A stretch of 60,992 nt of DNA from Candidatus Cacconaster stercorequi (GCA_018064925.1 JAGHUH010000014.1:1-60992); one strand, 5' to 3'. Shown: positions 33,124-42,163, counted from the stretch's first letter. The notes: a model not told the origin generated them from the letters alone. Made by a program: numbers and translations.

Positions 33124-33543
33124 ATCAAATTCCTCCTGTTATGTAATCAATAAATTCGCAATATGATCCGGATCATCCGGAACAATTTCTGTTATATCAC
33201 ATTTTTATTCTCCTGACAACTACTTCTTCCTCCTCCCCGCTTTCGCATTTTTTATTATAGTTTTAATTTATAATGATTTTTTAATGCGATGCAAAAAAAT
33301 TCTCGTTTTATCCATGCTAATTGGCGTCTTTCGCTTTATCAATGCGTGGTTTCCATTAGTATTTGTTAGTTTTGGCCAAATTGTTTGTGCAATATCCCAC
33401 TTTTTGTTATATACAAAGAAGATAGCCAACCATGCAAAATTAAAACTACCACCTTATCTTCCTCCTGTGGTACATTTTTGCTGTGAGCAGGGGCGTATGG
33501 CATCCTGCTCACGCAAATGAAAAAAATTGAAGGAGGACATTCT
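33124..33543 (+). promoter_or_regulatory. Intergenic region with the promoter and leader of the methionine gamma-lyase gene
   Basis: About 420 bases. A promoter TTGTGC (33385-33390) / TATATA (33408-33413) with a 17-base spacer drives the lyase. The roughly 120-base leader contains a perfect 9-bp hairpin GTGAGCAGG / CCTGCTCAC (33483-33512) shortly before the ribosome site. I found no SAM-riboswitch core. A 78-codon open frame at 33284 has no ribosome site and overlaps the promoter; it is not called. Confidence 0.55.
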
Positions 33544-34737
33544 ATGATGAACAATAACTGCGGTTTCGGCACCAAGGCAATCCATGCCGGTAATGTCAAG
33601 GACGTACAGTACGGTGCGCTGACCACTCCCATCTATCAGACCTCTACCTTCGTTTTCGACAGCTGCGAGCAGGGCGGCCGCCGTTTCGCCGGTCAGGAGG
33701 CAGGTTACATCTATACCCGTCTGGGCAACCCCACTGTCTCCGTTCTGGAGTCCAAGATCGCTGCTCTTGAGGGCGGCGAGGCCTGCGTAGCCGCCGCTTC
33801 CGGCATGGGCGCTATCTCTTCCTGCCTGTGGACCATCGCCGGCGCCGGCAAGCACATCATTGCTGACGGCACCCTGTATGGCTGCACCTTCGCTCTGCTG
33901 AACCATGGCATGACCCGCTACGGCGTGGAAGTGGACTTCATCGACACCTCTGATATCGAGGCCGTCAAGTCCCACCTGAAGGAGAACACCTGCGCTGTGT
34001 ATCTGGAGACTCCCGCCAACCCCAACCTGAAGATCACCGACATCGCCGAGGTTGCCAAGGTTGCTCACGCTTACAATCCCGCAATCAAGGTCGTATGCGA
34101 CAATACCTTCGCTTCCCCCGCTCTGCAGAATCCTCTGAAGCTGGGCGCCGATGTGGTCGTTCACTCCGCTACCAAGTACCTGAACGGTCACGGCGATGTG
34201 ATCGCGGGCTTCGTGGTCGGTTCCGCTGAATTCTGCACCGAGGTTCGTATGTTCGGTCTGAAGGACATGACCGGTGCTGTCATGGATCCCTTCGCCGCCT
34301 TCCTGATCCTGCGCGGTCTGAAGACGCTGGAGATCCGTATGCAGAAGCACTGCGCCAATGCCAAGGCCATTGCCGAGTTCCTGGACAAGCATCCCGCTGT
34401 GGATAAGGTCTACTATCCCGGTCTGGCCTCTCATAAGGGCCATGAGATCGCGGCCAAGCAGATGAACGACTTCGGCGGCATGCTGTCCTTCGAGATCAAG
34501 GGCGGTAAGGCAGCCGGCATGAAGCTGGTCAACGCTGTCAAGATGATCACCGTGGCCGTGTCTCTGGGCGATGCTGAGACGCTGATCGAGCATGCCGCTT
34601 CCATGACTCACTCCACCTACACCGAGGAAGAGCTGGCCGCTTCCGGTATCCCCGCCGGCCTGATTCGCCTGAGCGTGGGTCTGGAGAATGTGGAAGACAT
34701 CATTGCCGATCTGGATCAGGCTCTGGCTCAGCTCTAA
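33544..34737 (+). CDS. megL: Methionine gamma-lyase
   Basis: A 397-residue PLP enzyme of the Cys/Met metabolism family. The PLP lysine is in HSATKYLNGHGD. The segment DGTLYGCTFALL carries the cysteine that is diagnostic of methionine gamma-lyase (Cys116 in Pseudomonas putida) rather than cystathionine enzymes. It splits methionine into methanethiol, ammonia and 2-oxobutyrate. Two ATGs (33544, 33547) follow GGAGGAC. A LysR regulator gene is convergent downstream and RidA is divergent upstream. Confidence 0.9.
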   Translation: MMNNNCGFGTKAIHAGNVKDVQYGALTTPIYQTSTFVFDSCEQGGRRFAGQEAGYIYTRLGNPTVSVLESKIAALEGGEACVAAASGMGAISSCLWTIAGAGKHIIADGTLYGCTFALLNHGMTRYGVEVDFIDTSDIEAVKSHLKENTCAVYLETPANPNLKITDIAEVAKVAHAYNPAIKVVCDNTFASPALQNPLKLGADVVVHSATKYLNGHGDVIAGFVVGSAEFCTEVRMFGLKDMTGAVMDPFAAFLILRGLKTLEIRMQKHCANAKAIAEFLDKHPAVDKVYYPGLASHKGHEIAAKQMNDFGGMLSFEIKGGKAAGMKLVNAVKMITVAVSLGDAETLIEHAASMTHSTYTEEELAASGIPAGLIRLSVGLENVEDIIADLDQALAQL

Positions 34738-34783
34738 GATTGAGCGTACACATTTTCTTCTTTCCTATCATCATAGCGAAAAG

Positions 34784-34814
34784 CGCCTGTCCCATGTGGG
34801 ACAGGCGTTTTTTG
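34784..34814. terminator. Terminator between the lyase and the LysR gene
   Basis: Stem CGCCTGTCCCA / TGGGACAGGCG with T-run on the plus strand and a shorter one on the minus strand. Confidence 0.85.
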
Positions 34815-34815
34815 T

Positions 34816-35742
34816 TTAGATTTTTTCGCCCAGCTCATCGGTAATCTGCTCCAGAATGCCGATAAACCGGTCGCTCTGCTCGTCAAGGGGCAGACCGCGG
34901 AGCTTGATATAGCCCAAACGCATATCATCCACCGGCTCTGCCAAGGGGATCGTCACCAATCGCTCGTCACCGTAGCCCATGGGCAAGATGCCGCTGCCGG
35001 TGGACACGCAGTTGGTATGGGCCATGACATTATAGATGGTGGCGCGGTCGCTGACATAGACCACTTGATTGAAGTCGGCGCCGGTACCCACCACCGCCTC
35101 CTCGGCATAATGGAGGTTGCTCTCCTTCTGGGTGAAAACCACATAGGGATATTGACGCAGCTGCTCCAGCCGCACAGACTCCTCACCGGCCAGCGGATGT
35201 CCTTTGCGCATAAACACATGGGGGCGCACCTTTACTAGCTCATGGAACTCCAGATTTTTGCTTTCCAGAATGCGGCGGATAAAGTTCTCCGTCATATCCG
35301 ATACGAAGATAATGCCCACATCGCTCTGCCGGGAGGCCACTTCGTCGATGACATCAGACATCTCTGTTTCCTTCAGGCTCACCTCGATGCGGGGTTCGTT
35401 GAGAAGATGCAGAAATTCCACAAACGCCTTGGCGCAGAAGGGATAGCGCTGGGTGGCAATGGACAGCTTCACGCGGTTTTCCGCTCGCCGCTCGCCGTAA
35501 TAGCGCAAAATCTTCCGGCTGCGCTCCACAATGGGCGTGATCTGCGCCACCAGCTCCCGCCCATCCTCGGTCAGCGAGATGCCGCGGTTGCTGCGGTGGA
35601 AAATGGTCACACCCAGCTCCTCTTCCAATTCACGAATGGCGTTGGACACCGCGGATTGGGACACAAACAGGTTCTGCGCCGCCTTGTTCATGGAACCGCA
35701 GCGGTATATCTCCAGTATGTAATTCATCTGCATCAGTGTCAT
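34816..35742 (-). CDS. LysR-family transcriptional regulator
   Basis: A 308-residue LysR regulator. The winged helix-turn-helix is at residues 1-60 (MNKAAQNLFVSQSAVSNAIRELEEELG), followed by a periplasmic-binding-like effector domain. The effector domain resembles the CysB/CysL type, regulators of sulfur metabolism (inference). It lies next to methionine gamma-lyase but is convergent with it, so direct control is not shown by the layout. No divergent target is present: the next gene upstream is on the same strand. Confidence 0.88.
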   Translation of the reverse strand: MTLMQMNYILEIYRCGSMNKAAQNLFVSQSAVSNAIRELEEELGVTIFHRSNRGISLTEDGRELVAQITPIVERSRKILRYYGERRAENRVKLSIATQRYPFCAKAFVEFLHLLNEPRIEVSLKETEMSDVIDEVASRQSDVGIIFVSDMTENFIRRILESKNLEFHELVKVRPHVFMRKGHPLAGEESVRLEQLRQYPYVVFTQKESNLHYAEEAVVGTGADFNQVVYVSDRATIYNVMAHTNCVSTGSGILPMGYGDERLVTIPLAEPVDDMRLGYIKLRGLPLDEQSDRFIGILEQITDELGEKI

Positions 35743-35824
35743 GACTCGACACCCCTTTCCCTCCTTATTAGCATACAGGAAAATTTGCTGCTTGGCAAGA
35801 AAGGAACGCTATTTCGGGTATAGA

Positions 35825-35852
35825 AAAAGAGACCTCATATGAGGTCTCTTTT
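35825..35852 (-). terminator. Terminator of the zinc-ribbon protein gene
   Basis: Palindrome with arms AAAAGAGACCTCAT / ATGAGGTCTCTTTT; minus strand ends in T-run. Confidence 0.8.
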
Positions 35853-35861
35853 CATCTGGTC

Positions 35862-36269
35862 TTATTCCTGGTCGCCCAACGGAGCGCCGCATTCCGGGCA
35901 GAACTTACCTTCGGCCGCCACGCCGCAAACGGGGCAGACCTTGGTCTTGGGAGCTTCTTCAGTCTCTTCCTTCTTTCCCTTGTCGGCTTCCAGCTCAGCG
36001 ATCTTTGCCTTGGATGCAGCAACCGCAGCCATAATGTCCTTCAGAGCATCGGGGATCTCACCGTCAAATTCGGATGCAAACCACTCGCCGATGGCCTTAT
36101 AGTTCTTCTCCAGTTCGCGCTGCTCAGCAGCAATTGCCATGGTGTGCTTGGCATTGTCAGTAGCAGCTTTTGCCTTTTCGCTGGCCACTTCTGCGGCAGC
36201 CTTTGCCTTTTCGGTAGCAACTTCTGCGTATGCCTGTGCCTTCTTGGTTAGTTCTTCAAAAAATGCCAT
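35862..36269 (-). CDS. Coiled-coil protein with C-terminal zinc ribbon
   Basis: A 135-residue protein. The first 60 residues are an Ala/Lys/Glu-rich helix with repeats of ATEKAKAAAEVASEKAK type, likely a coiled coil. The C-terminus has a zinc ribbon CPVC...CPEC (CPVCGVAAEGKFCPECG). Similar small proteins are common in Firmicutes, and no function is assigned. The start at 36269 follows AAAGGAGA. Monocistronic. Confidence 0.75.
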   Translation of the reverse strand: MAFFEELTKKAQAYAEVATEKAKAAAEVASEKAKAATDNAKHTMAIAAEQRELEKNYKAIGEWFASEFDGEIPDALKDIMAAVAASKAKIAELEADKGKKEETEEAPKTKVCPVCGVAAEGKFCPECGAPLGDQE

Positions 36270-36357
36270 AATGATATCTCCTTTCAAAAGATGCTTTTTG
36301 ATGGGATTATTATACCGCGCTTTGCTTCATGATGCAAGTAAACAAACTGTTAACCTG

Positions 36358-37851
36358 TTAATGTTCGATCCAGTCACCTGCGCGGGATACAGCGCGTTTC
36401 CAGATGCGGTACTGCTCCTCGCAGTCCGCCTGCACCCGTTCCGGTGTAAAGATCCGCTGACTGCGCCGCAGCGTTTTCAGCTCATCCAGATTGTTCCACA
36501 CGCCGCAGCTCAATCCCGCCAATGCCGCCGCGCCGAAGGCCGTGGTCTCCACCATGGCGGGGCGATCCACCGGAATACGCAGCAGATCCGCCTGCATCTG
36601 CATCATCAGATCGCTGACACTGGCGCCGCCATCCACCCGCAGACAGGTGATATCCCGTCCGGCATCCTGCCGCATGGCCAGCATCAGATCTGTTACCTGA
36701 AAGGCGATACTCTCCAACGCTGCCCGGGCAATGTGCGCTCGCTGTGTGCCCCGGGTGATGCCCAGAATGGCACCTCTGGCATACATATCCCAATACGGCG
36801 CACCAAGGCCGGTAAAGGCCGGCACCAGTACCACGCCGCCGGAGGATGCCACGCTCTCTGCCAGGCGGTCACACTCCGGCGCCGAGTCGATGATCTTCAG
36901 CTCATCCCGCAGCCATTGGATCGTACTTCCGCCGTTAAACACGCTGCCCTCCAGGGCATAGGTGGTGGTTCCGCTTACATTCCAACCCACAGAACACAAC
37001 AATCCGGCGCGGGAGCGCACCGGGGCAGTGCCGACATTCAGCAGTGTAAAGCAACCGGTGCCGTAAGTATTTTTGGCGTCACCCGGCGCAAAGCAGGTCT
37101 GTCCGAACAGCGCCGATTGCTGATCGCCTGCCGCGCCGCATACCGGCACACCGGCCAGACGCTCCAGACCCGGAATGCCCGACTTCACCGTGCCGTAGAT
37201 CTCGCTGTTGCTCACCGGGCGGGGCAGCATCTTCATGGGAATATCCAGAATACGGCACAGCTCCTCATCCCAGCACAGACGGTGGATATCAAACAACATG
37301 GTGCGGCTGGCGTTGGAATAATCAGTGACATGCTCGCCGGTCAGACGCCAAATCAGCCAGCTCTCCACCGTGCCAAACAGCACCTCGCCGCGCTCCGCCC
37401 GTTCCCGGACGCCGGGCACATTGTCCAGAATCCAGCGGATCTTGGTGCCGGAAAAATAGGCGTCGATCAGCAGACCCGTGGTGGATCGGACGCGCTCCAG
37501 CAGGCCCTGTCGCTTCAGCTCCTCGCACAGCTCCGCCGTGCGGCGGCACTGCCACACGATGGCGTTATACACCGGCTCCCCGGTGGCCTTATCCCACACG
37601 ATGGTGGTCTCGCGCTGGTTTGTCACGCCGATGCCCGCAATGTCGGCCTCCGGCATGGCGGCAATCGCCTCCGCTGCGCTGCGGCGCTCGGTCTCCCAGA
37701 TCTCCATGGGATCGTGCTCCACCCATCCGGCCTGCGGATAAATCTGCCGAAACGGATATTGGGCAGACGATACCACCTGGCCGTCCCGGTCAAACACAAT
37801 GGCACGGGAGCTGGTGGTCCCCTGATCCAGCGCTAAAACATACTTTCCCAT
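36358..37851 (-). CDS. glpK: Glycerol kinase
   Basis: A 497-residue FGGY-family kinase that phosphorylates glycerol to glycerol 3-phosphate. The N-terminus [16 protein letters not shown], the middle VGWNVSG region and [17 protein letters not shown] are diagnostic. Length is standard. The start at 37851 follows the ribosome site GGGGGAT; the frame extends to 37899 without support. No glpF or glpD is adjacent. The neighbouring divergent gene encodes a monoacylglycerol-lipase-like hydrolase, which would release glycerol, so the pair may work together (inference). Confidence 0.96.
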   Translation of the reverse strand: MGKYVLALDQGTTSSRAIVFDRDGQVVSSAQYPFRQIYPQAGWVEHDPMEIWETERRSAAEAIAAMPEADIAGIGVTNQRETTIVWDKATGEPVYNAIVWQCRRTAELCEELKRQGLLERVRSTTGLLIDAYFSGTKIRWILDNVPGVRERAERGEVLFGTVESWLIWRLTGEHVTDYSNASRTMLFDIHRLCWDEELCRILDIPMKMLPRPVSNSEIYGTVKSGIPGLERLAGVPVCGAAGDQQSALFGQTCFAPGDAKNTYGTGCFTLLNVGTAPVRSRAGLLCSVGWNVSGTTTYALEGSVFNGGSTIQWLRDELKIIDSAPECDRLAESVASSGGVVLVPAFTGLGAPYWDMYARGAILGITRGTQRAHIARAALESIAFQVTDLMLAMRQDAGRDITCLRVDGGASVSDLMMQMQADLLRIPVDRPAMVETTAFGAAALAGLSCGVWNNLDELKTLRRSQRIFTPERVQADCEEQYRIWKRAVSRAGDWIEH

Positions 37852-37938
37852 GATGATCCCCCTTTTCTTTTTGCACCCGGCATGATAAAATAGTCTCACC
37901 CTTTGGTCATATCATACCACAGGAAGGACGGATTGACT

Positions 37939-38874
37939 ATGACAAAAATCACAGAATTCACCTTTCTCTCCACCGATGGAAAAACCGCGCTTCACGGCGT
38001 GACATGGCTGCCATCAGACCGCGAAACGGTGGCGGTTTTACAGATCTCCCACGGCGTGGCGGAATATATCCTCCGCTACGACGCCTTTGCCCGCTATCTC
38101 AACGAGCAGGGCATCGCCGTTGTGGGGCACGATCATCTGGGCCATGGCGGTTCCATTCCCGCAGGCGGCATCCCCGTCTATTTCGGTCACGGCAACACCT
38201 GGGAAACGGTGGTGGATGACATCCACGCCCTGCGTCAGCGCATTGCACAGGAGTATCCCGACCTGCCTGTTTTTCTGCTGGGGCACAGCATGGGCTCATT
38301 TCTGGCCCGCTCCTATCTGATCCGCTATCCCAGCACCGTCCGCGGCGCCATCATCATGGGCACCGGCTGGCAGCCGGAGGCGATAATCTCCGGCGGTCTG
38401 ACCATGGCAAAGCTGATTGCCCGGCGCAAGGGCGACAGCGGCACCAGTAAACTGGTCACTTCGCTGGCCTTCGGATCATACAACAAAGCATTCACACCTG
38501 TCCGCACGCCCTACGATTGGCTCAGCGCCGACACCGACAATGTGGATCGCTACATTGCCGACCCCCTGTGCGGCAACGATGCCACGGTAGGACTGTTCCG
38601 CCAGATGCTGCTGGGCTTCCGCTTCAATCAGAAGAAGAGTCAGTTGGCCCGTATGGACAAGCGCACCCCCATCTTCTTCGTTTCCGGTCAGATGGACCCG
38701 GTAGGCGAGCAGGGCAAGGGCGTCCGCCGCTCCTGTGAAGCATTCCGCAATGCCGGAGTGACGGATCTGGCGCTGCGGCTCTATCCCGGTCTGCGCCACG
38801 AAATACTCAATGAGGCGTCCCAACAATCGCGGGTATTTCAGGATATCTACCAATGGATGGCCGCCTATATTTGA
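37939..38874 (+). CDS. Alpha/beta hydrolase, monoacylglycerol-lipase-like
   Basis: A 311-residue alpha/beta hydrolase of the lysophospholipase (serine aminopeptidase S33) group. The nucleophile elbow is GHSMGS, with Asp in SGQMDPVG and His in LRHEIL completing the triad. HGVAEYILRYDAFARYL matches monoglyceride lipases. It has no signal peptide and is cytoplasmic. It lies back-to-back with glpK. The start at 37939 is behind AGGAAGGA. Confidence 0.85.
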   Translation: MTKITEFTFLSTDGKTALHGVTWLPSDRETVAVLQISHGVAEYILRYDAFARYLNEQGIAVVGHDHLGHGGSIPAGGIPVYFGHGNTWETVVDDIHALRQRIAQEYPDLPVFLLGHSMGSFLARSYLIRYPSTVRGAIIMGTGWQPEAIISGGLTMAKLIARRKGDSGTSKLVTSLAFGSYNKAFTPVRTPYDWLSADTDNVDRYIADPLCGNDATVGLFRQMLLGFRFNQKKSQLARMDKRTPIFFVSGQMDPVGEQGKGVRRSCEAFRNAGVTDLALRLYPGLRHEILNEASQQSRVFQDIYQWMAAYI

Positions 38875-38876
38875 AA

Positions 38877-38911
38877 AGAACAGCCGCTTCCCCGAGGGAG
38901 CGGCTGTTTTC
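38877..38911. terminator. Terminator after the hydrolase gene
   Basis: Stem CAGCCGCTTCC / GGGAGCGGCTG flanked by A- and T-runs; shared with the convergent membrane protein gene. Confidence 0.8.
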
Positions 38912-39453
38912 TATTCTCCCTGCAGTGCCCGCAGCAGATTGCCCCAGCCCAACAGGTCAATATCGCGTTTCCACCACAAAATCCGGGCGGAGAAAAAACT
39001 GTCGGCAATCACCAAAAGCACCATAACAAAACTCAGCCACGGCGGAATCAGCGTCACAGCCAGCGCCAGCCATGGCTGAAGGTAACGCACCGCCAACGCT
39101 GACAACAAGCCCCATGCAATGGAAAACGGCATACAGATCCGCCGGTTCAGGTCCATTTTCGTGGAGCTGTAATCCCAGAACATCACGCCCAACAGCCGCT
39201 CATAGAGAAAATGGACAGCGTATTCCACCGCCGTGGCGGCGATACCGCCGTAGAGCGCCAGCGGGAAAAATCCGTCCGTCAATTTTTCCGGCAGCGCCAG
39301 CACCGCCAGCATGGCCAGACCGTACACCGGACACAGCGGCAGCAGTAAAAAACACTTGCGCACCCGATGCGCCGAGCGAACGGCGGCGGCAAAACCCTTT
39401 TCCAGCAGGTAACCGCCAAAGCTGTACAGTACAAAATACCAGAACCGTGCCAC
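38911..39453 (-). CDS. CmpB-like putative ABC transporter permease (PF06541 type)
   Basis: A 180-residue membrane protein with five to six hydrophobic segments. VLYSFGGYLLEK, LLPLCPVYG, AVEYAVHFLYERLLGVMFWDYS and DLNRRICMPFSIAWGLLS are hallmark segments of this Firmicutes family, named as ABC permease but without proven function. The start is GTG at 39453, behind AAGGAGG; a possible ATG lies at 39474. No ATPase gene is adjacent. Confidence 0.82.
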   Translation of the reverse strand: MARFWYFVLYSFGGYLLEKGFAAAVRSAHRVRKCFLLLPLCPVYGLAMLAVLALPEKLTDGFFPLALYGGIAATAVEYAVHFLYERLLGVMFWDYSSTKMDLNRRICMPFSIAWGLLSALAVRYLQPWLALAVTLIPPWLSFVMVLLVIADSFFSARILWWKRDIDLLGWGNLLRALQGE

Positions 39454-39509
39454 GCTTTCCCCTCCTTTTCCCATAGTGTGCCCGGCACAGGGAAAACGAT
39501 GCGCGTATC

Positions 39510-39538
39510 TTGCCAGGTGCGGCTTTTTCTGGTACACT
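39510..39538 (+). promoter_or_regulatory. Promoter of the uracil-DNA glycosylase gene
   Basis: TTGCCA (39510-39515) and TACACT (39533-39538), 17-base spacer. Confidence 0.65.
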
Positions 39539-39565
39539 GAACGCAAGCAAGAGGAGGTGGCAGAT

Positions 39566-40141
39566 ATGAATCAATGGGAAGAACTGCAGCAGCAATGTCT
39601 GGCCTGCCGCGCCTGCGGTCTGTATCAGAACCGCACCCATGTGGTCTTTGGCGACGGCAATCCGAGTGCCGAGGTGCTATTCATCGGCGAGGCTCCCGGC
39701 GCCAACGAGGACGAGCAGGGCAAGCCCTTTGTGGGGCGCGCCGGCAAGCTGCTGGACGATATGCTGCAGATGATCGGTCTTAGCCGCAGCAAGGTCTATA
39801 TCACCAACTCCGTCAAGTGCCGCCCACCTCAGAACCGCGACCCGTTGAACACGGAGAAGGACGCCTGCAAGGGCTATCTGCGCCGTCAGGTACAGATGAT
39901 GCACCCCAAGATCATCGTCTGTCTGGGCCGTATCAGCGCCATGGAGATCATCAAGCCGGATTTCAAGATCACGCAGGAGCACGGGCAGTTCTTTGAACGC
40001 GCCGGCATCCAGATGACGGCGCTGTACCATCCCGCTGCCTTGCTCCGTGACCCCGGAAAAAAGCCGGAAACCTTTGAAGATCTAAAGCATCTGCAGGAAA
40101 AAATTGAGTTACTTTGTGACCACACCCCCATCGAATTTTGA
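39566..40141 (+). CDS. Family-4 uracil-DNA glycosylase (Fe-S)
   Basis: A 191-residue DNA repair enzyme that removes uracil. The motif [20 protein letters not shown] is the uracil-binding water-activating loop of family 4, and [10 protein letters not shown] closes the active site. Cysteines in CLACRACGL, and further Cys at KCRPP and CLGR, fit the 4Fe-4S cluster of the family. The start at 39566 follows GAGGAGG; the frame extends upstream only as a shadow. Confidence 0.93.
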   Translation: MNQWEELQQQCLACRACGLYQNRTHVVFGDGNPSAEVLFIGEAPGANEDEQGKPFVGRAGKLLDDMLQMIGLSRSKVYITNSVKCRPPQNRDPLNTEKDACKGYLRRQVQMMHPKIIVCLGRISAMEIIKPDFKITQEHGQFFERAGIQMTALYHPAALLRDPGKKPETFEDLKHLQEKIELLCDHTPIEF

Positions 40142-40145
40142 CAAC

Positions 40146-40177
40146 AAAAACCCGGAGGCAAATGTCTCCGGGTTTTA
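40146..40177. terminator. Terminator between the glycosylase and the LysE gene
   Basis: Stem AAAACCCGGAG / CTCCGGGTTTT; usable from both convergent genes. Confidence 0.8.
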
Positions 40178-40192
40178 TGATGTCATTTTTCC

Positions 40193-40771
40193 TCACAGGA
40201 ACATGGTCACAGCACAGTATACCAGCAGCAGCGCCATAATGGTATTCACCACCTTGGCGTGTTTCGTAAACAGCGTGCGGAACAACGAGCCGAACACCGA
40301 CCAGCAGGTCGTGGAGAGAAAACCCACCCCTGCCAACAGCCCAGCAAACAGGAAAATCATCTTCCAGTTGCCGCCGTAATAGGGCAGCACATAGGTCTCC
40401 AGTGATACGATACTGTACAGGTAATATTTCGGATTCAGCCAGCACAGCAACAATCCGGGCAGAAAATGTGCCTCGGTCTTCACCTCGCTCCAATCATCGC
40501 CGGAACGAAAGATGCTCCACGCCAGATACAGGATATAAATCGCGCCGATGACGCGCATGGGGAACTCAATTTTCGGAATCAGTGTCGTCAGCACATTGCA
40601 GAATATCGCGCAGGCAAACACTACCGAAATCTGCCCGGTCAAAATGCCCAGGTTGAAAATAAAGCCCTTTTTCAAGCCGTGCTGTGCCGCGTTGGACATA
40701 CCGGCGATGTTGTTGGGCCCCGGTGTAAAAGCGGTGGACAACATATACAGCAGAAAACTTGCACAGTTCAC
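40193..40771 (-). CDS. LysE/RhtB-family exporter
   Basis: A 192-residue membrane protein with six hydrophobic segments. The family motif FTPGPNNI is at residues 16-23. Members export basic amino acids, threonine, homoserine lactones or cysteine. It lies 17 bases downstream of an XRE-cupin regulator on the same strand, so that regulator probably controls it. Substrate not determined. Confidence 0.9.
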   Translation of the reverse strand: MNCASFLLYMLSTAFTPGPNNIAGMSNAAQHGLKKGFIFNLGILTGQISVVFACAIFCNVLTTLIPKIEFPMRVIGAIYILYLAWSIFRSGDDWSEVKTEAHFLPGLLLCWLNPKYYLYSIVSLETYVLPYYGGNWKMIFLFAGLLAGVGFLSTTCWSVFGSLFRTLFTKHAKVVNTIMALLLVYCAVTMFL

Positions 40772-40788
40772 AAAAAAGTCCCCCCTTC

Positions 40789-41343
40789 TTACTTCTGGTA
40801 TGCCTTCCGCTCCATCACCCGCACGGTGTTGTTGCCGCCGTTGCGGTAAATATACGGTCGGCTGCCGGGGAAAGAAATGCTGTCCCGGCTCTCCAGCCTA
40901 TATTCCTCGCCGTCGATCTCCAGCTCCAGAAACCCTGACAGCACCGTGACATACACCATGGAGCCGGGAATTTGATCCGGCGCCTGATAGCTGCCGCTGA
41001 TGAAGATATCCATCTGGCAGCTTTCGCTGCGGCTGTCGGTATCAAAGGGGAACAGCGGATAGCGGATCACCTTGCCGCCGCACAGACGGATGCCGTTGAC
41101 ATCCACGGCGCGGTACACGCTGACGCCCGGCTCTTCCCGGCACTCCACCAGCATCTCCAGCGGCACATGAAGGCCCTGGGCGATCTTCCACAACACACCA
41201 ATGGTGGGATTTACCACGCCGCGTTCAATCTGGCCCAGCATACTCTTTGACACGCCGGCGATCTCCGCCGCCCGGTCGATGCTCAGCTTCTGCGCCTTGC
41301 GTATGCGATGGATATTTTCTCCTACTGCCAGATGAATTTCCAT
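40789..41343 (-). CDS. XRE-type regulator with cupin domain
   Basis: A 184-residue regulator. The helix-turn-helix is at residues 5-60 (IHRIRKAQKLSIDRAAEIAGVSKSMLGQIERG) and a cupin sensor domain follows (ISGSYQAPDQIPGSMVYVTVLSGFLELEIDGEEY). Such proteins sense a small metabolite and often sit directly upstream of the exporter they control, as here with LysE. The start at 41343 follows GGAGGG. It has its own promoter at 41381-41409. Confidence 0.9.
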   Translation of the reverse strand: MEIHLAVGENIHRIRKAQKLSIDRAAEIAGVSKSMLGQIERGVVNPTIGVLWKIAQGLHVPLEMLVECREEPGVSVYRAVDVNGIRLCGGKVIRYPLFPFDTDSRSESCQMDIFISGSYQAPDQIPGSMVYVTVLSGFLELEIDGEEYRLESRDSISFPGSRPYIYRNGGNNTVRVMERKAYQK

Positions 41344-41380
41344 TGCGTGTCCCTCCAATATTTTAACATTTTTCGATAAT

Positions 41381-41409
41381 ATCTTAATCTATTTCACTTT
41401 TTCTGTCAA
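41381..41409 (-). promoter_or_regulatory. Promoter of the XRE-LysE operon
   Basis: On the minus strand TTGACA (41404-41409) and TAAGAT (41381-41386), 17-base spacer. Confidence 0.75.
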
Positions 41410-41440
41410 GGAAATATGCCATCCCCCGCACCTCCGGGAT

Positions 41441-41534
41441 AAAAGAAAACGGCAGACGAACTTTCCGGTTCGTCTGCCGTCTTTTTGTAAAAAGGAGAGA
41501 GAAAAAACAATGTCAAATATCTTTCTTTTGTTCT
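41441..41534 (-). ncRNA. Candidate small RNA with own promoter and terminator
   Basis: On the minus strand a promoter TTGACA (41564-41569) / TATGAT (41541-41546), 17-base spacer, should start near 41534. An intrinsic terminator with 13-bp arms 41449-41461 and 41468-41480 and TTTTCTTTT ends it, giving about 90 nt. The downstream XRE gene has a separate promoter after this terminator, so this RNA need not be its leader. It carries no convincing peptide frame. On the plus strand an ATG at 41510 with AAGGAGAG opens 50 codons, but no promoter for it was seen. Confidence 0.4.
41449..41486. terminator. Strong hairpin terminator, both directions
   Basis: Arms ACGGCAGACGAAC / GTTCGTCTGCCGT; CTTTTTG follows on the plus strand and TTTTCTTTT on the minus strand. 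Confidence 0.8.
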
Positions 41535-41621
41535 GGTGCTATCATACCCAAGGAGTCTCTCCCTGTCAACTGCCCGGTGGGACAATTCACAATTTGTTTA
41601 CAGGAACTTGTGGTGTTTTCC

Positions 41622-41677
41622 TTGACGCCCCCTGTATCTCGTGCTACTATTTAGCTTGCTAATTATTAGTACGCTAA
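41622..41677 (+). promoter_or_regulatory. Promoter and MarR operator of the ABC exporter operon
   Basis: TTGACG (41622-41627) and TACTAT (41645-41650), 17-base spacer. A 27-bp imperfect palindrome follows directly at 41651-41677 (TTAGC...CTAAT-T-ATTAG...GCTAA, three mismatched pairs). The site would block promoter escape when occupied, so the MarR gene is probably autorepressed. Confidence 0.8.
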
Positions 41678-41704
41678 CTATTTTTTTGATTGTGAGGTGA
41701 TCGC

Positions 41705-42163
41705 ATGAAAATCTGCCAGCAAGTACCGGAGCACTTCGGCCCTCTGATGGGATACTGTCATCATCAGGTGCAGATGCTGCTGGATCGCCGACTGCGGCAG
41801 TACGATCTCACGCCCATGCAATGCCGCACGCTGACCTATCTCAACCGGGCATCGCACGAGGTCAACCAGAAGATGCTGGAGGAGCACCTGATGGTAAAAC
41901 CCTCCACCGTCAACGGCATTGTGGATCGTCTGGAGGAAAAGGGAATGCTGCAGCGGCAGAGCAGCAAATCCGACGGGCGGTGCCGCATTTTGCACCTGAC
42001 GCCACAGGGGCGCACCTGTCAGCAGGAGCTCAGCGCCATCGTGGAACAGGTCAATCAGCAGATGGAGCAGGACTTTACCCCCGAGGAGCTGGACACGCTG
42101 AAAAATTATCTTGTGCGCGTGGCGCACAATCTATCCCGGCAAAACAAGGAGGAACCCCTATGA
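41705..42163 (+). CDS. MarR-family regulator
   Basis: A 152-residue winged-helix regulator. The DNA-binding region is KPSTVNGIVDRLEEKGMLQRQSSKSDGRCRIL with the beta wing at its end, typical of MarR. It is the first gene of an operon with two ABC exporter subunits and overlaps the first by four bases (ATGA). The palindrome at the promoter is its probable operator. The ligand is likely a substrate of the exporter (inference). Confidence 0.93.
   Translation: MKICQQVPEHFGPLMGYCHHQVQMLLDRRLRQYDLTPMQCRTLTYLNRASHEVNQKMLEEHLMVKPSTVNGIVDRLEEKGMLQRQSSKSDGRCRILHLTPQGRTCQQELSAIVEQVNQQMEQDFTPEELDTLKNYLVRVAHNLSRQNKEEPL

Noticed and set aside
33284-33520. 78-codon hydrophobic open frame upstream of methionine gamma-lyase
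   Set aside because: No ribosome site, overlaps the lyase promoter and leader hairpin.
33414-33540. SAM riboswitch before the methionine gamma-lyase gene
   Set aside because: No conserved SAM-I/II/IV core could be recognised; only one simple hairpin is present.
41510-41662. 50-codon plus-strand frame with a good ribosome site
   Set aside because: No promoter seen for it, ends inside the MarR operator, and composition is not coding-like; kept only as a note in the small RNA finding.
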